Part shown: positions 19,359-30,314 of the stretch, piece by piece
Layout of the letters: every line of letters begins with the position of its first letter
Numbering within the stretch: position 1 is the first letter of the stretch
Assembly (NCBI GenBank): GCA_016931055.1
Contig: JAFGFL010000082.1
Location: forward strand, 1-44,729
Direction of reading: 5' to 3'
Length of the DNA stretch: 44,729 bases
Source: Candidatus Omnitrophota bacterium
GTDB lineage: Bacteria > Omnitrophota > Gorgyraeia > Zapsychrales > Zapsychraceae
Made by a program: the position numbers and the translations under genes
The notes under the pieces: model-generated
The model's input: the letters and a program-made list of their open reading frames with translations, nothing else
Databases searched by the model: none
Told to the model about the DNA's origin: nothing

Positions 19359-20372
19359 ATGACTGAGCTGCGGCGGGATCCTGTCATTGGACAATGGGTC
19401 AATGTCCACACGGATGATTCTTTCAGCCCACAACACTATGAGGTTGAGGACCAGACCCCCAGGCATAAGGCGAGGTGCCAATTCTGTCCCGGCCGGGAAC
19501 ATCAGACGCCGCCGGAGGTTGATGCGGTCCGGGAAAGGAATTCCGCTCCCAACGGCCCGGGCTGGACGGTCAGAGTTGTCCCTAACAAGTTTCCGGCCCT
19601 TAAGATTGAAGGGGGCATTGACAGCGTTAAGCAGGGGATGTTCGACATGTCCAATGGCATCGGGGCCCATGAGGTCCTCATTGAAACGCCGGAACACGGA
19701 AAGAACCTGGCGGATTTTACGGAAAAGGAAACAGCTGATGTCATTAGATTGTACCAGAACCGGCTGCGGGACCTGACCAACGACAGACGGTTCAAATATA
19801 TCATCATCTTTAAAAACTACGGAGAATCCGCGGGGACAAGCGTGGAGCACGCCCACAGTCAGATCATCGCGCTTCCCATGATCCCAAAATATGTCCTTGA
19901 GAAAATAGAGGGGGCAAAGGCTTATTACGAACAGAACAAGCGTTGTGTTTTTTGCGATATGGTGGCGCAGGAGCATGAGGATAAGGAGCGGATTTTCTCG
20001 GAAAACGAGGATTTTGTCGCCTTTTGTCCTTTTGTGTCACGATACGCGTTTGAATATTGGATCATGCCCAAAGAACATGATTCCAATTTTGCGCAGATCA
20101 ATGACAAGAAAAGGAACGCCCTGGCGAACATATTAAGAGAAACATTATCGAGGCTGAAGAATTGCCTGTCCGACCCGTCCTATAATTATTACTTGCACGT
20201 TGCGCCCGTCAATACCGGGGGCGAAGAAGGGTTCCATTGGCATATCGAGATCGTCCCTAAGTTGACGCGGACGAGCGGTTTTGAGCTCGGAACCGGATTT
20301 TATGTCGTCCGCACTTCTCCTGAAGCCGCCGCCGGCTACCTGCGCGGCGCCCGGCCCAAATTGGCCGTTTAA
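19359..20372 (+). CDS. galT: Galactose-1-phosphate uridylyltransferase
   Basis: LRRDPVIGQWV, GAHEVLIETPEH, EHAHSQIIALP (HxHxQ intact), HWHIEIVPKLT. Confidence 0.9.
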   Translation: MTELRRDPVIGQWVNVHTDDSFSPQHYEVEDQTPRHKARCQFCPGREHQTPPEVDAVRERNSAPNGPGWTVRVVPNKFPALKIEGGIDSVKQGMFDMSNGIGAHEVLIETPEHGKNLADFTEKETADVIRLYQNRLRDLTNDRRFKYIIIFKNYGESAGTSVEHAHSQIIALPMIPKYVLEKIEGAKAYYEQNKRCVFCDMVAQEHEDKERIFSENEDFVAFCPFVSRYAFEYWIMPKEHDSNFAQINDKKRNALANILRETLSRLKNCLSDPSYNYYLHVAPVNTGGEEGFHWHIEIVPKLTRTSGFELGTGFYVVRTSPEAAAGYLRGARPKLAV

Positions 20373-20398
20373 ACGGTCTTTTTCCGCAAATATTGTTC

Positions 20399-20427
20399 TT
20401 GACAATTCAAAAGACTGGTTATATTTT
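20399..20427 (+). promoter_or_regulatory. Candidate sigma70 promoter for gap
   Basis: TTGACA (20399-20404), 17-bp spacer, TATTTT (20422-20427), 88 bp upstream of the gap start. Confidence 0.55.
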
Positions 20428-20479
20428 ATATGTCAATTCATTTGATAAATTCGTGTTCACTAATCAAACCGCCTCGTGA

Positions 20480-21529
<1,050 letters not shown>

Positions 21530-21565
21530 GCGCGGCCGCATATATGAAAAGCATTTATTGAACTT

Positions 21566-21600
21566 AAGCCCTCAACAAGGTAAACTTATTGAGGGCTTTT
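21566..21600 (+). terminator. Rho-independent terminator after gap
   Basis: Perfect 10-bp stem AAGCCCTCAA/TTGAGGGCTT followed by T run. Confidence 0.85.
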
Positions 21601-21652
21601 AAATGTTCCCGGATTTTGTGAATTTGGCCTTAAAGGACAAGGAGAACAGGGT

Positions 21653-22045
21653 ATGGGAAGGAAGAAAATTCTTGTTGTGGACGATGAGAAAAAGATCAGG
21701 GAATTGCTTGAGATCAGATTGTCATCGGAAGGATATGAGGTCATCCAGGCCAAAGACGGCGAAGAGGGAGTCCAGAAGGCTAAAGCAAATTTGCCCGATC
21801 TCATTTTGATGGATGTGATGATGCCGAAAATGGACGGGGCGGAGGCAACAAAATACCTTCAGGAGGATCCGGCTACAAAAGGAATACCGGTCATATTCTT
21901 GACGGCGATTGTTACCAAAGAGGAAGAAGAAAACCAAACTCTTGGTCTTCAGCTGGATTCTGGCCATTATCGTTTTATGGCCAAGCCGTTTGACGCGCAG
22001 AAATTGTTGGCCGAGATCAAGAAAACGTTGGATAACAAGACTTAG
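21653..22045 (+). CDS. Single-domain response regulator
   Basis: ILVVDDE, LILMDVMMPKMDG, FLTA, AKPFD. Confidence 0.93.
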   Translation: MGRKKILVVDDEKKIRELLEIRLSSEGYEVIQAKDGEEGVQKAKANLPDLILMDVMMPKMDGAEATKYLQEDPATKGIPVIFLTAIVTKEEEENQTLGLQLDSGHYRFMAKPFDAQKLLAEIKKTLDNKT

Positions 22046-22069
22046 GCCTCTGCCATAGAGGATAAATTC

Positions 22070-22450
22070 ATGGGGAAGAAAAGGATCCTTATTGTTGAGG
22101 ATGAAGGGACATCGCGGGCATTGCTGGCTGCGGAGCTGCAAAGGGCCGGTTATCAGGTGTTCCAGTCAAAGAGCGGCGAAGAGGCGTTTCAAGTCGCTAA
22201 AGCGGTGCGGCCGGACCTGATCATCTCTGATATCGTCATGCCCGGGATGGACGGGAACCAGCTGATCAAGCGCGTGCGGCAAAGCGAATTCGGCAAGAAC
22301 ATCCCGTTTATCGTATTGACGGCTCATGCTAATATGCAGGATTATTTTGAGCTCATGGATGTGGAAGATTTCATTACAAAGCCGTTTGATCCGCAAGACC
22401 TTGTCGCAAGGGTGGAAAAGGTCTTTGCTAAAGCGAAAGAGGATGGATAA
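22070..22450 (+). CDS. Single-domain response regulator
   Basis: ILIVEDE, LIISDIVMPGMDG, VLTA, TKPFDP. Confidence 0.93.
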   Translation: MGKKRILIVEDEGTSRALLAAELQRAGYQVFQSKSGEEAFQVAKAVRPDLIISDIVMPGMDGNQLIKRVRQSEFGKNIPFIVLTAHANMQDYFELMDVEDFITKPFDPQDLVARVEKVFAKAKEDG

Positions 22451-22494
22451 AACGATGGTTTGAAATATAACTTAAGGCTTAAAAAACTGTATCG

Positions 22495-22522
22495 AAAGAG
22501 GGCAGGAATGCCCTCTTTTTTT
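22495..22522 (+). terminator. Rho-independent terminator
   Basis: Perfect stem AAAGAGGGCA-GGAA-TGCCCTCTTT followed by T run. Confidence 0.88.
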
Positions 22523-22729
22523 ATGGCCGCCCAGGGATTTTATGCCAATCGTCTCTTATCTATCTTCAGACTTATTCGGATTCTTCCTAAGCAACGGTTT
22601 CTTATTGTCTATCCTGACATAAAAAAGAATGTTCCAATTTTATTGGATTTTTCCCTGATGTTTAGTAATATGTATACGAGTATTAATATTTAAAGGATGG
22701 CATCTCCTTCGGAATAGCAGAGAAATAAA

Positions 22730-25700
22730 ATGAAAATCCGCCAGAAATCAATTCTTGGGCCCATGGGTCTCGCCGTATTGATTGGAATAGTTACCTATAT
22801 TTCAATCCAAAAAATCCAAGATTCTCTTGTAAAGGCAATCGGAAACGGGGCAACGGTTTTGGCTCAGGAGACACTGGATAAGATCGACAGAAATATTTAT
22901 TTAAGGCTTGAAGACATACTTCTTGTATCGGAGGGCCTGAAGGTTCAAGAGGCGATTATACAATCCAATCAGGAATTTGACCAGATGCCCGACCCGCAGG
23001 CCTTTATTGCCGAAAAAGATAAAGAATGGGTGTCTGCGCCAAAAGAAGCAGTGACGCCTTTTATGCGGGAGATCCTAGATGCTGAATTGTCGCAGGAATT
23101 AAAGAAACAAATAGAGTTCTATGAACAGAAATATGGCTATAAGGTTTTTTCCGAGATTTTCGCGGCCAACAAGTATGGTGTTAATGTTGTTCAGTCGGGG
23201 AAGACAACGGATTTCAGGCAGGATGACGAGGAATGGTGGCAATCCGCGAAGAAGAACGGGTTATATATCAGGGATGTCCAATATGATGAGAGCGCAAAGA
23301 CCCGTTCGATCGATATGGGAGTAAGGGTTGGGGATGAGAACGGGAATTTTATAGGAGTGATAAAAGCCGTTTTGAATATTAAGGGAGTCGAAACGATTAT
23401 CGACACGATCAAAGAGTCGTCGGAATATAAATCGATAAACATTGAATTGGTATCCAAAGATGGGAGCGCGATTTATGGAACAGGTAAAAATACCAGTAGT
23501 GTTTTTTCTGCTTCAATTCTAAACGAGTTTAAAGAAAGCGAAAAGCATGCGCACTATTTGGTGAAGGACTATCCAGGAGAGAACAAGAAATTAATTGTTC
23601 ATGCTCATGAGCGCGGATATAGGATTTATGAGGGGCTGGGCTGGTCCTTGATCATCCAACATGATGCGAGCGAGGTCTTTGCTCCGGCCATAGCCTTACG
23701 GAACATCCTCATAGGGGTTTCGTTGGGAGTGATGGCAGCCGCTTTTTTAGGCGCCCTGCTATTCTCACGTTCTCTTTCTTTGCCGATTACGAAATTAGAG
23801 AAGGCTGCGGCTGAAATAAGCCGGGGCCGCCTGGACGTCCAAGTCAACATAAAATCAAAAGACGAAATCGGGTTCTTGGCGAACGCCTTCAACCGAATGG
23901 TTGGGCATCTGAAGGACCAGCGGCGCAAGGTTGAAAAACGGACCAATGAACTGACGACTCTTTATGAAGTTTCTAATACCATCCCCTATACGGCGGATTT
24001 TCAGCAGCTGCTGAAACTTGTCATGGAATCCGTGTTTAAGATCATTGACTATGATATCTGCGGGGCGCTTTTGTTAAATATGCGGGCGGCTAACATTGTG
24101 ATCAGGCCGAGCTATCCGCAAAGCGTTAAATATGCCGATGAAATCAAAGAGACGCTGATCCGGGAATTTTCAAAATTCCAAAACGAACAGGTTCATGTGA
24201 GGCCTGAGAATGTCAGGGTCGTCCCGGTTGAAGGCAGCAGGCCCATGCCGCAAACACGAATGCCTGAAGAGTTGAAATCGTCGTTTAATGCCCCGATCCT
24301 TGCCGGAGGAAAGATCATCGGGATCCTGAATTTTTCAAGCGTCCGGGAAGATGTTTTCTCGGCCGATGAAGTGAAATTTATTTACACGATGACGAACCAA
24401 GTGTCCAACGAGATCGAGCGTTTGCAGGCCATGATCAGTGCCGAGAAATCGAAAATAGAAAGCATGATCGAAAGCATGCAGGAAGGGGTGGTCATGCTGG
24501 ATGATGAAGGGAATGCCGTTGTCTTGAATCCTCAAGCGCGTGAAATGTTGGGGCTTTCTTACCAGGAAGAGACGGTGGATTCCGCCCTTCATGAACAAAT
24601 GAAACTTGTTAATCTGGATGCGGCCCTTGAGGAATCCGGATCCACTGATGATGTTGTTGTCAGGGAGGTCATGATGCCTCATAATGATAGACGGATCCTG
24701 CAATGCACTGTATCTCCTGTGGGATTAAATGAACGGAGGATCGGGACGGTAATCATCTTCAGAGATGTAACCAGAGAAAGAGAAGTTGACGCCATGAAGA
24801 CGGAATTTATATCGATGGTTTCCCATGAGCTGCGCACTCCGCTTTCGATCACGAAAGAGGGGCTCAACCTTATTTTGGATAAGGTCGCGGGGGATATCAC
24901 ACAAAAGCAGGAGATGATTCTTTCAGCGGCAAAAGAAAATATGGACCGGCTGTCGAGGCTTATCAATAATGTGTTAGACATCTCCAAGATGGAAGCGGGG
25001 AAAATGGAGACCAAAAAGGAACAATTTAATATTGTACGCCTTGCTGAAAAGGTTTTGTCAACCTTTGAGCTGAAGGCCAAAGAAAGAAATATCGGCCTGC
25101 GTTTGCGGTTTTCAGACCAAAATATCGACGTCTTTGCCGACCGCGACAAAATCATCCAGGTGTTTACGAACTTGATCAATAATGCTCTTAAGTTCACGCT
25201 GGAAGGGTCGATTGAAGTTTCCGGGAAGGTAGAGGGTGAATTTGTCGAGTGCGTTGTCGCTGATACAGGAATCGGTATTTCGAAGAATGACCTGGCCCGT
25301 ACTTTTGTCAAGTTTCAGCAGTTTGGACGCCAGCCGGGATCCGGGGAGAAGGGAACGGGTTTAGGCTTGACGATCGCAAAGGGTATTATCGAGATGCACG
25401 GCGGGAAGATCTGGGTTGAAAGTGAATTGGGAGTGGGAACGAAATTTATCTTTACGGTCCCGAAATTTTCGCCGGAATCGCCTCTGCGGGACTTTGTGGA
25501 AAGCGGGATCAAGGAGGCCCAGAAATCTAACGCGCGCATGTCCCTTCTTGCCATGACCATGGAGGGAAGGAAAGAGGGGGATCATGACTTTCCCGAAGAA
25601 AAGCGGTTGGGTTATTTGGAAAATCTAAAGAACGTCTTAAAGGAAGAGGTCCACCGGCCAGGCGATGCCGTTTTCCGGGATTCGAAGGGCTGTTTCGTGA

Positions 25701-25882
25701 CGCTCTTCAACTGCAACAAGGATCATGCGCACAATGTTTGCAGCCGGTTTAAAAAAGCTTTGGATGAATATTTAGTCCGGGAACGGTTGGACAGCGCCAT
25801 TTCCTTGAAAATGGGATCGGCAACTTATCCGATCGATGCCAAAGACAGCAGGGAGTTGCTTAAGAAAGCGATTACAGCATAA
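22730..25882 (+). CDS. Sensor histidine kinase (TM-Cache-like-TM-HAMP-GAF-PAS-HisKA-HATPase plus GGDEF-like tail)
   Basis: HAMP region SLPITKLEKAAAEISRGRLD, MVSHELRTPLSI H-box, DTGIGI, GTGLGLTIAKGI; extra C-terminal about 130 aa. Confidence 0.9.
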   Translation: MKIRQKSILGPMGLAVLIGIVTYISIQKIQDSLVKAIGNGATVLAQETLDKIDRNIYLRLEDILLVSEGLKVQEAIIQSNQEFDQMPDPQAFIAEKDKEWVSAPKEAVTPFMREILDAELSQELKKQIEFYEQKYGYKVFSEIFAANKYGVNVVQSGKTTDFRQDDEEWWQSAKKNGLYIRDVQYDESAKTRSIDMGVRVGDENGNFIGVIKAVLNIKGVETIIDTIKESSEYKSINIELVSKDGSAIYGTGKNTSSVFSASILNEFKESEKHAHYLVKDYPGENKKLIVHAHERGYRIYEGLGWSLIIQHDASEVFAPAIALRNILIGVSLGVMAAAFLGALLFSRSLSLPITKLEKAAAEISRGRLDVQVNIKSKDEIGFLANAFNRMVGHLKDQRRKVEKRTNELTTLYEVSNTIPYTADFQQLLKLVMESVFKIIDYDICGALLLNMRAANIVIRPSYPQSVKYADEIKETLIREFSKFQNEQVHVRPENVRVVPVEGSRPMPQTRMPEELKSSFNAPILAGGKIIGILNFSSVREDVFSADEVKFIYTMTNQVSNEIERLQAMISAEKSKIESMIESMQEGVVMLDDEGNAVVLNPQAREMLGLSYQEETVDSALHEQMKLVNLDAALEESGSTDDVVVREVMMPHNDRRILQCTVSPVGLNERRIGTVIIFRDVTREREVDAMKTEFISMVSHELRTPLSITKEGLNLILDKVAGDITQKQEMILSAAKENMDRLSRLINNVLDISKMEAGKMETKKEQFNIVRLAEKVLSTFELKAKERNIGLRLRFSDQNIDVFADRDKIIQVFTNLINNALKFTLEGSIEVSGKVEGEFVECVVADTGIGISKNDLARTFVKFQQFGRQPGSGEKGTGLGLTIAKGIIEMHGGKIWVESELGVGTKFIFTVPKFSPESPLRDFVESGIKEAQKSNARMSLLAMTMEGRKEGDHDFPEEKRLGYLENLKNVLKEEVHRPGDAVFRDSKGCFVTLFNCNKDHAHNVCSRFKKALDEYLVRERLDSAISLKMGSATYPIDAKDSRELLKKAITA

Positions 25883-25925
25883 CTTAAGAATTTGAAATGA
25901 AACACAATTTTTCGGAAAAGGCATT

Positions 25926-26291
25926 ATGAAGAAAATTCTATACTTGGAAGATGAGCCAGATGAGATTTTGATGGTCAAAACCCGGGTCGAAAGTCAGGGC
26001 TATTCGTTAGTTTCAGCTGCTGATGGAGAAGAGGGGCTAAAAAAGGTGCGTGAAGAAAAGCCGGATTTGATCCTCCTTGACATTATCATGCCAAGAATGA
26101 ACGGCCATGAATTTTGCTGTCATCTGAAGATGGACCCGGCAACCCGAAACATCCCGGTTATTATTATAACGGCATCGGGGGCCAAGGATCTTGAAAAGAA
26201 ATGTCAAAAACTCGGCATTCAGGAAATTGTACATAAACCCTATGAATCGTCCTACTTGTTGGAAAGGATAGCGTTCTTTCTTGGGGAGTAG
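25926..26291 (+). CDS. Single-domain response regulator
   Basis: ILYLEDE, LILLDIIMPRMNG, ITASG, HKPYE. Confidence 0.92.
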   Translation: MKKILYLEDEPDEILMVKTRVESQGYSLVSAADGEEGLKKVREEKPDLILLDIIMPRMNGHEFCCHLKMDPATRNIPVIIITASGAKDLEKKCQKLGIQEIVHKPYESSYLLERIAFFLGE

Positions 26292-26296
26292 CGGAC

Positions 26297-28273
26297 ATGC
26301 TCAATTTTATTAAAAATCTTCCGATCAAGACGAAATTTATTTTATGGTTCTTGATCATCGCTTTAGCGCCTTTAGCGATTGCCACGAAGGTCAGTTATGA
26401 TAATTCCCGCAACGCCCTCGTTGAAGAAATCACGAACAGCTTATTGGCCGTGGCGGATAATAAGGCTAACCAGATCGAGACTTACCTGAGGGAGAAAGAG
26501 CGAAGCGTCACGGCCTTGTCCTATTCATCGGATATTATCGATGCCATGGAACAATTCAACAAGGCCCTGACTCGGCAGGGGGCCTATTCTCCTGAATATA
26601 TCGCGGTGGATAATGAATACCGTCCTTTTTTCACGTACTACACAAAATCAGCCGATTACGAGAATCTTTTTCTTGTCAACAAAGACGGCGATGTCATCTT
26701 CATGGCGAAAGGGCGCAGGAAAATCACGTCGCTTTATGAAACAGCTCTCAATAAAGAATCGCAGTTAGCCGAGGTTTTTATCAGGACGATCAAATCGTCT
26801 AAAATTGAGATTTCTGATTTTGAATATGGCCCCGAAGAGGAAAACGGGGCCCTTTATATCGGGGCCCCGATATTAAAAGGGGCCGAGCTGATCGGAGTCC
26901 TTGTTTTACAGATGGATAATCAAGGGGTCAGCCAACTGGTCCGGGATGACACAAGTTTGGGAGAAACGGGGGAAACGATCCTTGCCGCGAAAATGAAGAA
27001 CGAAATCGTGTTTATCAGTCCTGTCCGGTTTGATGTCAATGCGGCGTTTCAGAGAAAGGTCAAACCCGGCGAAGAGGCGGGCAAAGAGATACAATTGGCT
27101 GTTGAGGGAAAAATCGGGTCAGGCAAATCGGTTGATTACAGGGGGAAAGAGGTCCTGACGGTCCGGCGGTATTTCCCGTCTTTCCGTTGGGGGATGGTTG
27201 TGAAAATGGACACGGCGGAAGTCATCGCTTCGGCAAACCGCTTACGCGCGACGTTGGTGAAGATCAGCCTGGTTCTTTTGGCCGTTGTGGTGGTCATGGC
27301 CATAGCGATTGCCCGCTCGATGTCCAAACCCATTATGGAACTCACGCGGGTCGCCGGGGTTATTTCCAAAGGAGATTATTCGGCCAGGGCGAAGAGCTCA
27401 ACGCATGACGAGATTGGGAATCTGGCGCATTCTTTCAATGAGATGACGGACAATCTGATTGCGGCCAAGGCGAATGTCGAGCAGAAGAAGGCCGAACTGG
27501 AAGAACAGCATAAACTTCTTGAAGAGGCGAACCGCGAGCTGGACAGCTTTACCCATACGGTCAGCCATGATTTACAGGCCCCACTGCGCGGGGTGGCCTC
27601 TTTTGCCGCTTTTCTCGAGGAAGATTATAAGGACAAATTGGACGGGAAGGCGCAGGAATATCTGAAGGAGATCCGCGAAGGAACAGCGCGCATGAGCAAT
27701 CTGATCAAGGACCTGCTGACCTTGTCAAGGATTTCAAGGATCAAAAATCCTTTTGAACAAGTCGACATCCATGAGCTGGTAGAAACTGTCCGCAAACGGA
27801 TTGAGTTCGATATCAATAAATACAAAGTTGTCTTGAAGGTCCAGAATAATTTACCGACCATTGTCTGTGACCGGATCAAGCTGACTGAAGTGTTCCTGAA
27901 TTTGATCAATAACGCGATCAAGTTCTCATCAAAACAAGGAAAGCCGCCTGTGGTGGAAGTGTCCTATGTCAGCGATGGGCAGGCGCACAAGTTCTCTGTT
28001 AAGGACAACGGCATAGGCATAGACCCCAAATACCATGATCAGGTCTTCGGCATCTTCAAAAGGCTGCATTCGGCCGATGAATATGAAGGATCCGGCGCGG
28101 GTTTGAGCATTGTGAAAAAAGTTATCGATGACCATCAAGGAAAGGTTTGGATCGAATCGGAATCGGGAAAAGGCGCGGCGTTCTTCTTTACGATCCCTAA
28201 AAATCTGAAGGTGAGTGAGGCGCAGGCGAAAGAAGAGAAGCCAAAAAAAGAATGGGAAAAAGAAAAGACCTAA
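26297..28273 (+). CDS. Sensor histidine kinase (Cache-like, HAMP, phytochrome-kinase-type HisKA, HATPase)
   Basis: HAMP SKPIMELTRVAGVISKGDYSA, HTVSHDLQAPLRGV H-box, DNGIGID, GSGAGLSIVKKVI. Confidence 0.9.
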   Translation: MLNFIKNLPIKTKFILWFLIIALAPLAIATKVSYDNSRNALVEEITNSLLAVADNKANQIETYLREKERSVTALSYSSDIIDAMEQFNKALTRQGAYSPEYIAVDNEYRPFFTYYTKSADYENLFLVNKDGDVIFMAKGRRKITSLYETALNKESQLAEVFIRTIKSSKIEISDFEYGPEEENGALYIGAPILKGAELIGVLVLQMDNQGVSQLVRDDTSLGETGETILAAKMKNEIVFISPVRFDVNAAFQRKVKPGEEAGKEIQLAVEGKIGSGKSVDYRGKEVLTVRRYFPSFRWGMVVKMDTAEVIASANRLRATLVKISLVLLAVVVVMAIAIARSMSKPIMELTRVAGVISKGDYSARAKSSTHDEIGNLAHSFNEMTDNLIAAKANVEQKKAELEEQHKLLEEANRELDSFTHTVSHDLQAPLRGVASFAAFLEEDYKDKLDGKAQEYLKEIREGTARMSNLIKDLLTLSRISRIKNPFEQVDIHELVETVRKRIEFDINKYKVVLKVQNNLPTIVCDRIKLTEVFLNLINNAIKFSSKQGKPPVVEVSYVSDGQAHKFSVKDNGIGIDPKYHDQVFGIFKRLHSADEYEGSGAGLSIVKKVIDDHQGKVWIESESGKGAAFFFTIPKNLKVSEAQAKEEKPKKEWEKEKT

Positions 28274-28331
28274 TCGCTGGTTGGCATATGGCAAACGTGG
28301 TATTATTCATTGAATATGCAAAGGAACAGAA

Positions 28332-28706
28332 ATGCCGAAAAAGATCCTGATTATTGATGACACAGAGACGGACAGAAAGATTGTTACCCGGTTTCTTAAT
28401 AAAGCGGGGTATGATCTTGTTTTGGCTGCCGAGAACGGCGAACAGGGAGTGGCCATGGCAGCGTCACAGAAGCCGGACTTGGTGATCACGGACACGATGA
28501 TGCCCGGGCTCGACGGATTTGAAACGTGCCGCCAGATCCGTGCGGCGCACGGTCAGGAAACGATGAAGATCATTGTTATGACAGGCGCTATCGACGCGGT
28601 CGATGCGGTCAAGGCGAGAAAAGCGGGGGCGGATGATTATTGCGTCAAGACAAGCGACGCCGCGCCACTTATGGCGGCTGTGAAAAATTGTATCGGTGAG
28701 GCTTAG
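28332..28706 (+). CDS. Single-domain response regulator
   Basis: ILIIDDT, LVITDTMMPGLDG, VMTGA, VKTSD. Confidence 0.92.
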   Translation: MPKKILIIDDTETDRKIVTRFLNKAGYDLVLAAENGEQGVAMAASQKPDLVITDTMMPGLDGFETCRQIRAAHGQETMKIIVMTGAIDAVDAVKARKAGADDYCVKTSDAAPLMAAVKNCIGEA

Positions 28707-28707
28707 G

Positions 28708-30267
28708 ATGGTTGAGAAACAGGTCCATATTCTTATTGTCGGTGCCGGACGGGCCGGTTCAGCGTTGATCAAAATGCTCCAAGATAATCCGGATGTGAAG
28801 ATCGCGGGTGTCGTTGACAAGGACGATCAGGCGCCTGGGCTGAAATTGGCCGGCCAGTTAAAGATACCTACGGCAACCACGTGGAAGATGATGATGACCG
28901 ACAACTCTATAAATGAGGTGATCAATGCGACCGGAAGCGATGAAGTGCATGAGATGTTGCTTGAAGATAAGCCCAAGCATGTCCTTATGGCCGACGGGGC
29001 CGTAGCGAAGACGTTGTGGTTCCTGGCAAAAGAATACGAAACCGTGGAGCAAAAGATCAAAGAGGCCGAAGAAGAGGTCAAGGCGCATGAGTGGGGTGTT
29101 CAAAAAACCAACGAAGCGATCAAACTTCTTTATAAAGAGTTGGAAGAGAAAAACAGGGAACTCCAAGAACTCGACCGTTTAAAGTCCGAATTCATATCAA
29201 CGGTGTCCCACGAACTGAGAACGCCTCTGGCCATCACCAAAGAGGGAATCACACTAATTCAAGACGGGGTCTTGGGGAAGATTAATGAAAAACAGGCTAA
29301 AGTCCTTATGACGGCCAAAGAGAGTATCGACCGCTTAGCCCGTTTGATCAATAGCCTCTTGGATATTTCTAAAATCGAGGCCGGGAATATCGAGATCAAG
29401 AAAAGTTTGATTAGCGTCACTGAGGTTGCGAAGCAGGTGGCGTCTTTTTTTGAGACGAAAGCCGCGGATAAAGGTTTAAAGCTGCGGGTCAACCTACCGG
29501 AATCCGGGGTCAATGCCTATGCGGACAATGACAAGATTATCCAGGTATTCACTAATCTTGTCGGCAATGCCCTGAAATTCACGGATAAAGGATATATCGC
29601 GATTTCGGTCGAGGAAAAAAAGGATGAGATTGAATGCAGCGTTGAGGATACCGGTAAAGGCGTACTGAAAGAAGATATCCCGAAAATGTTCGTGAAATTC
29701 CAGCAAATCAACCGTGTCCATGGGGACGGAGAAAGAGGCACGGGTTTAGGGCTTTCGATCGCGAAAAGCATCGTTGAATTGCATGGGGGCGAGATATGGG
29801 TGGAGAGCGAAGCTGGCAAGGGAACAAAAATTATTTTTACGCTTCCCAAATATGCGGATGACGTTCTCCTGAAAGAGTATATCAATAGCGGGATTGAGGA
29901 GGCAAAAAAGAATAAAAGTAAGATGTCTCTCATGGTGCTTTCCATCGAGAATTATGCGAAAACAAAGAAATTAGTCCCGGAAGAGAAAATTTATTTTGCA
30001 TTAAGGGGAGTGGAGAATGTCCTGAAGGACTGCTTTAACCATACGGGCGGCGCGGCGCTGAAAGACTCGCATGAGTGCATCGTGGTCCTTCCCAACAGCA
30101 GTAAGCAGGATGTCTTGACCGCGGAAGGCCGTCTCAAACAAGCGGTGGATGATTATTTGGCGCGCGAACAGTTAGCGGATAAAATCAAAATGAAATTCAG
30201 ATGCGCGACATATCCTGATGAAGCGTCAAACTGCGAAGAGCTGATCAAAGCCGTGATGGGAAAGTAA
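28708..30267 (+). CDS. Cytoplasmic histidine kinase with N-terminal Rossmann domain and C-terminal GGDEF-like tail
   Basis: HILIVGAGRAGSALIKML...GVVDKD Rossmann motif; STVSHELRTPLAI H-box; DTGKGV; GTGLGLSIAKSI. ATG 28708 preferred over GTG 28696. Confidence 0.88.
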   Translation: MVEKQVHILIVGAGRAGSALIKMLQDNPDVKIAGVVDKDDQAPGLKLAGQLKIPTATTWKMMMTDNSINEVINATGSDEVHEMLLEDKPKHVLMADGAVAKTLWFLAKEYETVEQKIKEAEEEVKAHEWGVQKTNEAIKLLYKELEEKNRELQELDRLKSEFISTVSHELRTPLAITKEGITLIQDGVLGKINEKQAKVLMTAKESIDRLARLINSLLDISKIEAGNIEIKKSLISVTEVAKQVASFFETKAADKGLKLRVNLPESGVNAYADNDKIIQVFTNLVGNALKFTDKGYIAISVEEKKDEIECSVEDTGKGVLKEDIPKMFVKFQQINRVHGDGERGTGLGLSIAKSIVELHGGEIWVESEAGKGTKIIFTLPKYADDVLLKEYINSGIEEAKKNKSKMSLMVLSIENYAKTKKLVPEEKIYFALRGVENVLKDCFNHTGGAALKDSHECIVVLPNSSKQDVLTAEGRLKQAVDDYLAREQLADKIKMKFRCATYPDEASNCEELIKAVMGK

Positions 30268-30314
30268 CTCAAAACGAAATCCGTTTTATTTTTTACAAAG
30301 AGATTGAAAGGAAT

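Noticed and set aside
22460-22693. 77-aa + strand ORF after the second response regulator
   Set aside because: It spans a strong rho-independent terminator (22495-22522), has no recognisable domain and a composition typical of intergenic AT-rich sequence.
22630-22730. Possible c-di-GMP riboswitch upstream of the first kinase
   Set aside because: No GEMM-like conserved core could be found by eye; only a short GGATGGCATCTCC hairpin-like stretch.
28332-28706. Degenerate receiver because VKTSD replaces the usual KP motif
   Set aside because: The phosphoacceptor Asp, acidic pair, Thr and Lys are all present; only the cis-Pro is missing, which is common variation.
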